Notes: generated by a model not told the origin, from the sequence alone. Shown: positions 44,708 through 55,325, counted from the first letter of the stretch. The stretch is 64,000 nucleotides of DNA from Microbacterium sp. cx-55 (GCF_021117345.1 NZ_CP088261.1:1-64000), one strand, 5' to 3'. Program-made: numbers and translations.

Positions 44708-45490
44708 TCAGTACCAGTTCGTCGCTTGCGAGTGCGACCACGCGCCGCACGGCGTGCCGTAGGCGCGCGAGATGTAGTCGAGGCCCCACGAGATCTGCGT
44801 CGCCGCGACCGTCTGCCAGTCGCTGCCGGCGGAGGCCATCTTGGAGCCGGGGAGCGCCTGCGGGATTCCCGTCGCGCCGCTCGGGTTGTAGGCCTGGTAG
44901 TTCCAGCCGGACTCCTTCTGCCACAGCGAGTTCAGGCACTGGAACTGTCCGTCGCCCCAGCCGTAGCGGTCGGCGGCCATCTGTCGCGCGGTCGCGCGGG
45001 CGCCATCCGGGGTGTTGGCCTGCGCGAGCGCATCGGCGGCCTGCTGTGCCGCCTTGGCAGCCGCGGCGGCGGCACGCGCGGCGGCAGCGTCGTACGCGTT
45101 CCGCTCCTCGGCGACCGCGGCGGTCTCCGCGCGAAGCGCCGTGAGGGATGCGGTGGCGCCCGCGACGCTCAGCGATTGCGGATCCGCGAGGCGGTCGATG
45201 CGTCCCTGCAGATCGGTGACATCGACTTTGCCCGCGGCGGATGCCAGCGTCGTGCGCGCGATCGTGAGGAAGAACTGGGCGTCGAGGTCGACGGCGCGGG
45301 GGGCGGCCGCATCCGCATCCACCACCGGCTGCGGGGTCGCGCGGTCGGAGACGGAGAGAGCGGCGACACTCTTCGCCGCGGTCGGGACGGCGGCGGCCGC
45401 GGCCATCGGGACGGCGAGCGAAACGCCCAGCGCGACGGCGGCAGCGGTCACGGTGACGCGGATGAGGAAACGGCGAGAACGTACGGGCAC
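44708..45490 (-). CDS. Secreted transglycosylase-like cell-wall protein
   Basis: A 260-residue exported protein. A signal peptide (RFLIRVTVTAAAVALGVSLAVPMAAAAA) is followed by an Ala/Asp-rich coiled-coil-like region and a C-terminal domain of about 75 residues with LNSLWQKESGWNYQAYNPSGATGIPQALPGSKMASAG. The ESGW...NPSGATGIPQALPG motif and the putative catalytic glutamate (QKESGW) match the soluble lytic transglycosylase fold seen in resuscitation-promoting and related cell-wall enzymes. It probably cleaves peptidoglycan for remodelling. A long structured leader lies upstream. Confidence 0.85.
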   Translation of the reverse strand: MPVRSRRFLIRVTVTAAAVALGVSLAVPMAAAAAVPTAAKSVAALSVSDRATPQPVVDADAAAPRAVDLDAQFFLTIARTTLASAAGKVDVTDLQGRIDRLADPQSLSVAGATASLTALRAETAAVAEERNAYDAAAARAAAAAAKAAQQAADALAQANTPDGARATARQMAADRYGWGDGQFQCLNSLWQKESGWNYQAYNPSGATGIPQALPGSKMASAGSDWQTVAATQISWGLDYISRAYGTPCGAWSHSQATNWY

Positions 45491-45640
45491 GGGACTCCAG
45501 GGGTCGGGCTTCCCTGCCCGCGCCGCCGCACAAGGTGCGGGCGAGCCGGGCAGGCTGAACCCGAACGGGCACCACGAAAGCGGGTGCCTCGGGAGCCCGC
45601 GTGGGGGCTGCAGCCGGGTGTTCGGGGATGCGCGCCTCCC
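45491..45640 (-). promoter_or_regulatory. Long structured 5' leader of the transglycosylase gene (possible riboswitch)
   Basis: About 150 bases before the start, on the minus strand, hold nested hairpins: GGCACC/GGTGCC, CCCGTTCGGG, CCTGCCCG/CGGGCAGG enclosing CCGCAC/GTGCGG, then a 3' segment GCCCGACCCC. Actinobacterial genes for secreted wall-lytic enzymes often carry c-di-AMP (ydaO) riboswitch leaders, and the layout recalls one. I cannot match the ydaO consensus with certainty, so the identity is a candidate only. Confidence 0.45.
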
Positions 45641-45759
45641 TCGGGACGGGAGGTGCGCGACTCGGACACGGTAGGCGGGCCACCTGGGCGAAGCGTCAGA
45701 AAACCCTGATCATCGCCCGAACGGGCGGCGTGGGCGACCGGCCGATCGGGCCGTGCTCG

Positions 45760-46125
45760 TCAGTCGGAGGCGACGATGTCGTCGGCGTTGTCGGCGATCC
45801 ACTCGAGCAGCGGCAGCATCCGTTCCATGAGTTCGCGGCCGCGATCGGTGAGCCGGTACTCGACGTGCGGGGGCACGGACGGGAACGACTCGCGCGCCAC
45901 GACCCCGTCGGCGACCAGAGTCCGCAGCGTCGAGGCGAGCATCTTCTCGCTGATGCCGTCGACCTCGCGGCGCAGCTCGCCCCACCGGCGTGTGCCCTCG
46001 GACAGCGCCGAGAGGATCAGGACGCCCCAGCGGCTCATCACGTGGTCGAGCACCGTGCGCGTGGGGCACGCGGCCGCAAAAGATCCCGGATGCTGCTGCT
46101 GGATTCCCGCATAACTGACCGCCAT
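45760..46125 (-). CDS. HxlR-family transcriptional regulator
   Basis: A 121-residue winged helix-turn-helix regulator of the HxlR type. A cysteine in CPTRTVLDHVMSRWGVLILSAL near residue 20 is the redox-type cysteine of QorR/HxlR members, followed by GELRREVDGISEKMLASTLRTLVADGVV and PPHVEYRLTDRG. It is divergent from an NmrA/QorB gene. A 23-base inverted repeat abuts the start. It probably senses oxidative or quinone stress and represses the neighbour; the ligand is inferred. Confidence 0.9.
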   Translation of the reverse strand: MAVSYAGIQQQHPGSFAAACPTRTVLDHVMSRWGVLILSALSEGTRRWGELRREVDGISEKMLASTLRTLVADGVVARESFPSVPPHVEYRLTDRGRELMERMLPLLEWIADNADDIVASD

Positions 46126-46129
46126 GTCA

Positions 46130-46152
46130 GTACCTTACCGAAAGGTGGGTAC
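46130..46152. promoter_or_regulatory. HxlR operator
   Basis: GTACCTTACC, a 4-base spacer, then AAGGTGGGTAC form an imperfect inverted repeat from 46130 to 46152, directly in front of the HxlR start. HxlR regulators bind GTAC-flanked palindromes of this form. It overlaps promoters for both the regulator and the NmrA gene. Confidence 0.65.
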
Positions 46153-46219
46153 CCCGAGGGCGGAATGTATCGACTCGTCCGATCGCTGACCTGGACGTCA
46201 CCGTCGAAAGGACACACTC

Positions 46220-47068
46220 ATGACCATTCTCGTCACCGGAGCCAGCGGCCACCTCGGCCACCTCGTCGTCGAGCGTTTGCTCGCCCGCGGAGCCGCCGCA
46301 TCCGACATCGTCGCCGGCGCCCGCACTCCCGCGAAGATCGCCGACCTCGCCGATCTCGGCGTGCGCGTCGTCGAACTCGACTACGACCGTCCCGACACCA
46401 TCACCGCCGCTCTCGAGGGCGTCGACCGCGTGCTGCTCGTCTCGGGCTCCGAGGTCGGTAAGCGTGCGGCGCAGCACCAGGCCGTGATCGATGCCGCATC
46501 CGGCGTCGAGCAGTTCGTGTACACGAGCCTGTACCACGCGACCGAGAGCACGCTTCCGCTCGCCGGCGAGCACATTGAGACCGAGAAGGCGATCGCCGCG
46601 TCGGGCCTGCCGGCCGTGCTGCTGCGCAACAACTGGTACACCGAGAACTACGCCGCCGATGTGGCGCGCTCGGCCGAGAGCGGCGAGCTCGTCGCCAGCG
46701 TCGGCGACGGTCGCATCTCGAGCGCGAGCCGCGTGGACTTCGCGGACGCGGCCGCTGTCGTGCTGCTCGGCGAGGGGCACGTCGGACAGACCTACGAGCT
46801 CGCGGGTGACGTGGCGTGGACGTTCGACGAGCTCGCTGCCGCGGCTTCCGAAGTGACCGGCCGCGAGGTCGCCTACCGCCGCCTGAACACCGAGGCGCAC
46901 GCGGCCCTTCTCGAGTCGTTCGGCCTCGACGCCGGCACCGTCGGCTTCGTCACCGCGCTCGACGCCGGCATCGCACAGGGCGGTCTCGAAGCCACCGAGC
47001 GCACTCTGTCGGAGCTCATCGGTCGCCCGACGACTCCCCTGGTCGAGGGCCTGCGCTCCTCGCTCTGA
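46220..47068 (+). CDS. NmrA-like NAD(P)-binding protein (QorB type quinone oxidoreductase)
   Basis: A 282-residue NAD(P)-binding Rossmann protein. The N-terminal MTILVTGASGHLGHLVVERLL dinucleotide motif and VEQFVYTSLYHATES, LRNNWYTENYA are typical of the NmrA/QorB group. Such proteins reduce quinones or act as redox sensors. Divergence from an HxlR regulator matches the QorR-QorB/QorA pairs known in other bacteria. Ribosome site GGA lies 8 bases before the ATG. Substrate is inferred only. Confidence 0.88.
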   Translation: MTILVTGASGHLGHLVVERLLARGAAASDIVAGARTPAKIADLADLGVRVVELDYDRPDTITAALEGVDRVLLVSGSEVGKRAAQHQAVIDAASGVEQFVYTSLYHATESTLPLAGEHIETEKAIAASGLPAVLLRNNWYTENYAADVARSAESGELVASVGDGRISSASRVDFADAAAVVLLGEGHVGQTYELAGDVAWTFDELAAAASEVTGREVAYRRLNTEAHAALLESFGLDAGTVGFVTALDAGIAQGGLEATERTLSELIGRPTTPLVEGLRSSL

Positions 47069-47130
47069 CCCCCGGACTCGGCCCCGCGCGATGCGCTGAA
47101 CCCGACAGACGACGCGCGCGGCCGGGCACA

Positions 47131-47175
47131 ACGGCGGATGCGGATGGCGATACCCGATCGCCCCGCATCCGCCGT
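47131..47175. terminator. Strong hairpin terminator behind the NmrA gene
   Basis: Perfect 13-bp arms ACGGCGGATGCGG (47131-47143) and CCGCATCCGCCGT (47163-47175) with a 19-base loop, between the NmrA gene and the convergent YhgE gene. It includes the frequent GGATGCGG octamer. It probably ends both transcripts. The rest of 47069-47265 is very GC-rich and holds nothing else I can support. Confidence 0.75.
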
Positions 47176-47265
47176 GGTGTTTCCGCGCCCGCGCCGCGCC
47201 GGCTCCCCCCGCGCCGCGCCGGGCGCGATGCCGCGCCGCTCCGCCCCGCGCCACGGGTCCTCGCC

Positions 47266-49122
47266 TCAGCCGATCAGGCTGGGCGCGAGGTCGCGGAGGG
47301 TGCGGTGGTGGGTCATCCGGGTGACGCCGATCGCGGCGAACGCCAGGGCGCCCAGCATCCACGCCATGAGCACGAAGATGTCGCCGCCGATGCGGCTGAT
47401 ATCGCCGCCGTACATGAGTTGGCGCATCGCGTCGACGACGAACCCCATCGGCAGCACGTGGTGGAGGTTTGTCAACGGCACGGGCAGCGTCTGCCAGGGG
47501 AAAGTGCCGCCGGCCGTCACGAGTTGCAGCACCATCAGAACCAGTCCGAGGAACTGACCGACCGACCCGAGCCAGACGTTCAGCGCGAGAATGATCGCCG
47601 CGTAGGTGAGAGAGGCGAGCACCATGATGCCGAGCGTCGCCAGCGGGTTCGCGAACGTGAAACCGAGCGTGACGGCGAGGATGCCGAACAGTGCGATCAT
47701 CTGGACGCCGCCGAGGAGTCCCGGGGTCAGCCATCCGGCGAGCGTGATCCGGATGGGGGAGTGGAGTGCCGTGATCGCGCGACGCGAGATCGGCTTCACG
47801 ATAAGGAACAGCGCGTAGATGCCGATCCATCCGGCCAGCGACGCGAAGAACGGGGCGAGCCCTGCGCCGTAGTCGGCGGCCGCCGCGACCTTGCTCGACT
47901 CGATCTGCACGGGGTCGGAGATCGTCGAGGCCTGGTCGGTGCGGAGCGTCTCGTCGGAGTCGGGGATCTGCGCCACCCCGTCCGTCAGGCCGTCGCGGAG
48001 GGTGCCCGCTCCGTCGTCGAGCTGGCTGAGCCCGGACGCCAGCGTGCCCGTGCCGTCGCGGAGCTGCGCGGCACCGGATGCGGCCGACTCGGCACCGCTC
48101 GCGACCTGGGCGGCGCCATCCGCCACCTGCGCGGCACCGGAGGCCACCTGCGCGGCACCCGACGCGAGCTGATCCACCCGCGCAACGGCTCCCTGCACGG
48201 TGCCGTTGGCGGACTGGATGCGGCTGGCGAGCGGGTCGAGGCGCGCGAGCACCGCGGCGATCTCGTCGGGAGTGAGTCCCTGCGCCGCCATCTCGTCGGA
48301 CAACGCCGTGCGGATCTCGGGCAGCGCATCGGCCGCGGACTGCGCGGCCGCTCCCGCTCGATCCGCGTAGCCATCGAGGGTCGCCGTGCCGGCGGCCACC
48401 TGCTGCGCGCCGGAAGACACCTGCGCGGCGCCGGAAGACACCGATCCCGCGCCCGACGCGAGGGTCGCCGTCCCGTCGGCGAGCTGGGTTGCTCCCGCGC
48501 CGAGGGTGTTCGCGCCGTCGAGCGCGGTGTGCGTGCCGTCGGCGAGGGTGGCCGCGCCGTCGGCGGCGGTCACGAGATTGCCGCGGATGTCGGAGATCGC
48601 GGTCAGCAGCTGCAACGCCGCCTGATCGCCGACCAGTGTGGCGACGGAGGAGCGGATCTTCTCGATCGCCTGCGAGCCGATCGTCGAGGCGAGGTAGTTG
48701 TTCGCATCGTTCGTGGCGAGCGACAGGGTGGCCTGGCGCGGACTCGTGCCCGACGCCGACGCGAGCGCGTCGGAGAAGTCGGTGGGGATCGTGACCGTGA
48801 AGTCGACCGCACCGTGCGCGAGGGCATCGGCCGCACCGGATGCCGACATCCGCTGCCAGTCGAATGCGCCGTCCTCGACGAGCTTGTCGGCGACCTGGTC
48901 GCCGTAGTTCGTGACGGTGCCATCGGTGGCGGTCTCGCCCTCGTCGGCCACGACCAGCGCGACCGGAACCTGGTCGAGGCGACCGTATGGATCCTGGTTC
49001 GCCCACAGGTAGAGGCCGCCGTAGAGCACGGGCACACACATCAGCGCGATGAGGGCGATGACCGACATGCGGGTCGAGGTGAGCCGTCGCAGCTCGGCGA
49101 CGATCATGGCGGGGATCTTCAT
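47266..49122 (-). CDS. YhgE/Pip-like membrane protein (ABC-2 type permease)
   Basis: A 618-residue membrane protein of the YhgE/Pip family. One N-terminal membrane segment is followed by a long extracellular coil region of degenerate Ala/Ser/Gly heptads (QVASGAAQVADGAAQ type, about residues 180-400), then a C-terminal cluster of six membrane segments. This layout is known from phage-infection and secretion-associated proteins. It overlaps the degenerate ABC ATPase by 4 bases, so the two likely form one transporter. Repeated AQ/GA units and the coiled coil may project through the wall. Confidence 0.85.
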   Translation of the reverse strand: MKIPAMIVAELRRLTSTRMSVIALIALMCVPVLYGGLYLWANQDPYGRLDQVPVALVVADEGETATDGTVTNYGDQVADKLVEDGAFDWQRMSASGAADALAHGAVDFTVTIPTDFSDALASASGTSPRQATLSLATNDANNYLASTIGSQAIEKIRSSVATLVGDQAALQLLTAISDIRGNLVTAADGAATLADGTHTALDGANTLGAGATQLADGTATLASGAGSVSSGAAQVSSGAQQVAAGTATLDGYADRAGAAAQSAADALPEIRTALSDEMAAQGLTPDEIAAVLARLDPLASRIQSANGTVQGAVARVDQLASGAAQVASGAAQVADGAAQVASGAESAASGAAQLRDGTGTLASGLSQLDDGAGTLRDGLTDGVAQIPDSDETLRTDQASTISDPVQIESSKVAAAADYGAGLAPFFASLAGWIGIYALFLIVKPISRRAITALHSPIRITLAGWLTPGLLGGVQMIALFGILAVTLGFTFANPLATLGIMVLASLTYAAIILALNVWLGSVGQFLGLVLMVLQLVTAGGTFPWQTLPVPLTNLHHVLPMGFVVDAMRQLMYGGDISRIGGDIFVLMAWMLGALAFAAIGVTRMTHHRTLRDLAPSLIG

Positions 49123-49892
49123 CGCGCGTCTTCCGGGAGGTCGGGGGTGAGGGGGGATGCGGCGGGGTCCGTGGGCTCGGGCTCGCTCGCGTCTGCGGGG
49201 GTGGCGGCGGGGTCTGTGCCGGCGGAGTCCGCATCGTCGGCGTTTGTGTTCGTGACGGCGGGGTCGTCTTCGTCGGTGGGAGTGTCGTGGCTCGCGCGGT
49301 CTGCGCGTCCGTCGAGGACGGTGGCGGATGCTTCGCCCGCGATCACGAGCATCGCGAGCCCGCGCCCGGCGAACTCCTCGGCGAGCGACCACCACGAATG
49401 CGGGTCACCACCGTGACGGTCGGGGGACACCAGCACGATGCCCTCGACGCCGCGGCGGAGCACGGTGAGTTCGAGCAGCATCCGGAGCCGGTCACCCGGG
49501 GCGATATCGGCGATCGGCACCCGCGAGCGGCCGCCGAAGCCGTTCTCGTGCAGCCACGCGCTCGCCGCGAGCGGGCCGGCGGGGCGCCCGGCGAACATCA
49601 GCTCCTCGGAGATGACGGTGAAAACGGTGACGTTGGACGCCGGATCGGAGACCCCGGGGGCGTCGACGAGGGCGACGCGGCGGCGGATCGCACCCGCATC
49701 CGCGCGGCCGTCGATCGTGACGGTTCCGGTGTCGGGGTGCATGCGACCGCTGGCGATCAGCCCCAGGACCGTCGGCCGCTGTTCGGTCTCGGCCGTGACG
49801 AGTCGCGCCTCGCCGGTGCGATAGGTGAGCGAGGTCTCGGGGAGCGCCTCGCTGCGGCGCCCCTTGGAGACGCCGGTGGCCACGATCTGCAT
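49119..49892 (-). CDS. Degenerate ABC-transporter ATPase-like protein
   Basis: A 257-residue protein with an ABC-ATPase outline: LGLIASGRMHPDTGTVTIDG resembles the strand after Walker A, and VEGIVLVSPDR occupies the Walker B position. But the Walker A lysine (GxGKST) is replaced by ETEQRPT, no LSGGQ is present (IAPGDRLRM instead), and Walker B lacks its Asp-Glu. It therefore probably cannot hydrolyse ATP. A 60-residue acidic Asp/Pro/Glu/Thr C-terminal tail follows. It is coupled to YhgE and to a TetR regulator. The first in-frame ATG is farther upstream, but 49892 (TGATG overlap with the TetR gene) fits. Confidence 0.75.
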   Translation of the reverse strand: MQIVATGVSKGRRSEALPETSLTYRTGEARLVTAETEQRPTVLGLIASGRMHPDTGTVTIDGRADAGAIRRRVALVDAPGVSDPASNVTVFTVISEELMFAGRPAGPLAASAWLHENGFGGRSRVPIADIAPGDRLRMLLELTVLRRGVEGIVLVSPDRHGGDPHSWWSLAEEFAGRGLAMLVIAGEASATVLDGRADRASHDTPTDEDDPAVTNTNADDADSAGTDPAATPADASEPEPTDPAASPLTPDLPEDAR

Positions 49893-50518
49893 CAGACTCC
49901 CTCGGTCAGCAGCGACGGATGCGCCGACATCAGCGCGTCGGCTTCGCGCCACGACAGCCCGACGGTGCCGAGCACGGTGCGAACGGCGAGAGAGCTCGCT
50001 TCGCCGGACGACGCATCGAGGCGGGCGACGACCATGCGCGCGATCTCTTCGACCAGGCGCGCGAGGGTCGGTGCGGAGATGTCGGTGCGGAGCGTGCCCG
50101 CATCCTGCCCCTCCCGCACCAGGTGCACGAGGCGGCGGCGGAGCGGCGCGAGGGCGGCCGCGGTGTGTTCGACGTGGGCATCGTCCAGCGCGAGGGCGGC
50201 CGCGACCTGCACGTGGGATGCCTCGCTCCAGAGCCGCGCCGTGAGCTGTGCGAGGGCGAGGGGAACATCGTCGCCGACGTCGACCTGCTCGGCGATCGCG
50301 TTGAAGCGGTCGGCGCCCGTGCTGACGAGTTCGCGCACGAGCGCGTCGCGGTCGGTGAAGTGCCCGTACACGGCGCGGCGGGTGAGGCCCGCCGCGCGGG
50401 CGATCGCATCGAGCGACGCGTGCGGATCGCGCGCGAGAAGAGTCTGAGCGGCCTCGACGAGCGCGGCGCGGTTGAGCGTCGCGTCCCGGCGGGTGGCGCG
50501 TTCGGTGACGGTGGTCAT
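49892..50518 (-). CDS. TetR-family transcriptional regulator
   Basis: A 208-residue repressor. The N-terminal helix-turn-helix LNRAALVEAAQTLLARDPHASLDAIARAAGLTRRAVYGHFTDRDALVREL (about residues 15-60) is typical. The rest is a helical ligand domain. It heads the TetR-ABC-YhgE operon: its stop overlaps the ATPase start (TGATG). A palindrome at 50540-50555 lies just upstream. A -10-like TACACT six bases before the ATG suggests a leaderless transcript. Probably autorepressor; ligand unknown. Confidence 0.92.
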   Translation of the reverse strand: MTTVTERATRRDATLNRAALVEAAQTLLARDPHASLDAIARAAGLTRRAVYGHFTDRDALVRELVSTGADRFNAIAEQVDVGDDVPLALAQLTARLWSEASHVQVAAALALDDAHVEHTAAALAPLRRRLVHLVREGQDAGTLRTDISAPTLARLVEEIARMVVARLDASSGEASSLAVRTVLGTVGLSWREADALMSAHPSLLTEGV

Positions 50519-50539
50519 CCGGCTAGTGTACGCCGAACT

Positions 50540-50555
50540 TGCACAGTCGTGTGCA
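50540..50555. promoter_or_regulatory. TetR-type operator
   Basis: TGCACAGTCGTGTGCA is a palindrome with 6-base arms TGCACA/TGTGCA and spacer GTCG, 22 bases in front of the TetR start. It covers the likely -35 region. Binding by the adjacent TetR protein is inferred. Confidence 0.65.
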
Positions 50556-50653
50556 CTTTGTAGGGGTGCGGGGTGGGGTGGCGGCGGCTGCGTTCGTGCG
50601 GCGGCTGCGGGTGGGTGGCCTGGTCGCGCCGAGTGCCCCGGGCCGCGCCGCGG

Positions 50654-53042
<2,389 letters not shown>

Positions 53043-53080
53043 TGCCCCATCCGGCCGATCGTGGCGAGGACGGATGCTGA

Positions 53081-53881
53081 TCAGTCGCGGCCGTCGAACA
53101 GCAGTCGGTGCAGGAGGCCCGCGGCGAGACCGCCGACGATCGGGAACATGATGAACACCCACAGCTGCCCGAAGGGTTCGGAGCCGCCGAAAATCGCGGC
53201 CGCGATCGACCGCGCGGGGTTCACCGACGTGTTGTCGATCGGGATCGAGATCAGGTGGATGAGGGTGAGTGTCAGGCCTATCACGAGCCCCGCGAATCCG
53301 GTGCCGCGGGTGCGGTGGGTGACACCCAGGATGATGAGGACGAACACGGCGGTCAGCACGATCTCCGCGATGATCGCGGCGCCGATCCCGAATCCGCCCG
53401 GCGAGAGCTCGCCGTATCCGTTGCTGGCGAACCCGCCCTCGGTGGCCGCGCTCAACCAGGGAGCGTTGCCAGCCGCACCGATCGCGACGATCGTCGACGT
53501 CGCGAGCACGCCGCCGACCAGTTGGGAGGCGATGTAGCCGGGAGTCGTCGCCCACGAGATCCGGCCGGCCGCGGCGAGTCCGAGGGTGACGGCGGGGTTG
53601 AAGTGTCCGCCCGAGATCGGGCCCCACGCGTACGCCCCCGCGACAACGGTGAGTCCGAACGCCAGCGAGACCCCGACGAACCCGATCCCGAGGGACGTGC
53701 CGTTGGCGCTGGAGCCGAAGTCGGCGGCGAACAGGGCCGCCCCGACGCCACCGAGCACGAGGACGTACGTGCCGAGGAGCTCGGCGAGCCAGGTCGCGGT
53801 GCGCGTCGGCCCGGCCGCGGGAGGAGTGTGATCGAGCGCGGTCGCCGCGATCTTCGGTTCCGGATGCGGATCGGTGCTCAT
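53081..53881 (-). CDS. aqpZ: Aquaporin Z-like channel
   Basis: A 266-residue major intrinsic protein with six hydrophobic segments. Both NPA motifs are present: HFNPAVTL (NPA at 95-97) and SVNPARS (NPA at 221-223, Arg224 of the selectivity filter). It probably conducts water; glycerol cannot be excluded. A 30-residue polar, Pro-rich N-terminus precedes the first segment. ATG 53881 is chosen; the ORF continues upstream without support. Confidence 0.94.
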   Translation of the reverse strand: MSTDPHPEPKIAATALDHTPPAAGPTRTATWLAELLGTYVLVLGGVGAALFAADFGSSANGTSLGIGFVGVSLAFGLTVVAGAYAWGPISGGHFNPAVTLGLAAAGRISWATTPGYIASQLVGGVLATSTIVAIGAAGNAPWLSAATEGGFASNGYGELSPGGFGIGAAIIAEIVLTAVFVLIILGVTHRTRGTGFAGLVIGLTLTLIHLISIPIDNTSVNPARSIAAAIFGGSEPFGQLWVFIMFPIVGGLAAGLLHRLLFDGRD

Positions 53882-54106
53882 GGGACACTCCTTCGTTAGC
53901 CCAGGATGACGAAGGCTCCTGCCCACGAATCTCGTCGTGGTGAGCGAACGCCGTTGTTGGTCCGCACGCTATCGCCTGGTGTCGGTACGGTCCAGGACCG
54001 GCGCGTCGCGCGTCCGTGCGTGACAGCGCTAATCGGGGTGGTGGGGGGGCGAGAGGCGGGTGGGTGGCTGGATGGCGGTCGCGTGGCCGAGCCTCTGCTG
54101 TCAGGT

Positions 54107-54168
54107 GAGGGCGATCAGCCGAGATGAGGATGAATCGTCCGCGAACCCCCTCGTCTCGACGGATGATC
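54107..54168. repeat. 62-bp repeat, copy a
   Basis: A 62-base element starting GAGGGCGATCAGCCGAGATG and ending ACGGATGATC. It is identical to 54309-54370 except for one base. It is a relative of the array core at 52.2-53.0 kb, with CGAGATGAGG and a Gly-to-Thr altered inverse arm. Confidence 0.85.
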
Positions 54169-54210
54169 GGTGGCTCGGTGGCTCGGTGGCTCGGTGGCTC
54201 GGTGGCTCGG
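54167..54210. repeat. 8-bp tandem repeat (TCGGTGGC)
   Basis: Five and a half perfect copies of TCGGTGGC in a row directly follow repeat copy a. Such short tandem repeats change length by slippage. Confidence 0.9.
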
Positions 54211-54308
54211 AGCGGGCGGGAGTGGGGGGCGCGGCATTGGGCGCGGGGGTGACGGGCGGTCCGGCGGGAAGCTGGCTGGCGGTCGCGGCCGGGCCCCAGT
54301 GGCCAGAC

Positions 54309-54370
54309 GAGGGCGATCAGCCGAGATGAGGATGAATCGTCCGCGAATCCCCTCGTCTCGACGGATGATC
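54309..54370. repeat. 62-bp repeat, copy b
   Basis: Second copy of the 62-base element, 202 bases downstream of copy a, with 61 of 62 positions the same by eye. Near-identity suggests a recent duplication or conversion. Confidence 0.85.
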
Positions 54371-54450
54371 CTCGGCTCGAGCGCTCGGTGGCTCGGGCGG
54401 CTCGGGGCACGGGTCGGCGGCCCGGCGGGGACGACCGCGGATGTACCCGC

Positions 54451-54668
54451 GCGTGAATCCACGCCCGAGCGCGAACCCCGCCCGAGCGCGAACCCACGCC
54501 CGAGCGCGAACCCCGCCCGAGAGCGAACCCGTGCCCGAGCGCGAACCCCGCCCGAGCGCGAACCTCGCCCGAGCGCGAACCCGTGCCCGAGCGCAAACCC
54601 ACTCCGCGCGCGAACCCGCGCCCCAGCGGCCGCGCCGAGCGCGAACCCGCGCCCCGAGCGCCAGCGCC
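54451..54668. repeat. 17-18-bp direct repeat (about 11 units)
   Basis: About eleven contiguous units of the form GCGCGAACCCxCGCCCGA, alternating 17 and 18 bases, run up to the lipoprotein-cyclophilin stop. Because unit length varies around 17.5, no frame stays open through it, so it is not a coding repeat. No spacers separate the units. Confidence 0.85.
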
Positions 54669-54674
54669 GGGCTG

Positions 54675-55325
54675 TCAGCCGATGGTCACGCTGGTGATGG
54701 TGACGGGCGTTACCGGCGGGCCGTCGGGCTCTCCGCCCTCGGCTCCCGCGGCCGCGATCTCTTGCACGACGGCGAGGCCATCCGCATCCATCGTTCCGAA
54801 AACGGTGTACGACGACGGCAACTGGCTGTCTTCGTACACGAGGAAGAACTGGGAGCCGTTGGTGTTCGCGCCGGCGTTCGCCATCGCGACCGTGCCGGCC
54901 GGGTAGGTCTCGCTGCCGTCGAGCTCGTCGGCGAATCGGTATCCGGGTCCGCCCATTCCGGTCGCGCTCGGGTCGCCGCACTGCAGCACGTAGATGCCCT
55001 CGGTCGTGAGGCGGTGGCAGGTGGTGTCGCTGAAGTAGTCCTGGTTCGCGAGCGACACGAAGCTGCCGACGGTGCACGGGGTGCGGTCGGCGTCGAGCGT
55101 GAGGGGAATGTCGCCGGCGCTCGTCTGCAGCGTCGCCGACACCGTTCCGCTCTGCGCGGGTTCGGCCGGCGGCTCGTCGACGTCGCGGGCGGCCGTGCCG
55201 CCGGAGGTGTACTCGCAGGTGCCGGATGCGGCGGGCGCATCGGTCGCGGGAGCACTCGGCGCGCACGCGCTGAGAAGCACGAGGGCGAGCGCGGCAAAAG
55301 GAGCGGCAAGCAGACGGGAGCGCAT
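54675..55325 (-). CDS. Lipoprotein peptidyl-prolyl cis-trans isomerase
   Basis: A 216-residue secreted cyclophilin. A lipobox LLSAC with Cys21 ends the signal peptide, so the mature protein is membrane-anchored outside the cell. Conserved cyclophilin segments appear: CHRLTTEGIYVLQCGDP and GSQFFLVYEDSQLP near 150-163. Some active-site residues differ from the cytoplasmic ppiA at 14 kb. It probably folds secreted or wall proteins. The stop abuts the 17-18-bp repeat run. Confidence 0.92.
   Translation of the reverse strand: MRSRLLAAPFAALALVLLSACAPSAPATDAPAASGTCEYTSGGTAARDVDEPPAEPAQSGTVSATLQTSAGDIPLTLDADRTPCTVGSFVSLANQDYFSDTTCHRLTTEGIYVLQCGDPSATGMGGPGYRFADELDGSETYPAGTVAMANAGANTNGSQFFLVYEDSQLPSSYTVFGTMDADGLAVVQEIAAAGAEGGEPDGPPVTPVTITSVTIG

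Noticed and set aside
54451..54668. Possible CRISPR array in the 17-18-bp repeats
   Set aside because: Units are contiguous without unique spacers, they are too short and vary in length, and no cas gene is present.
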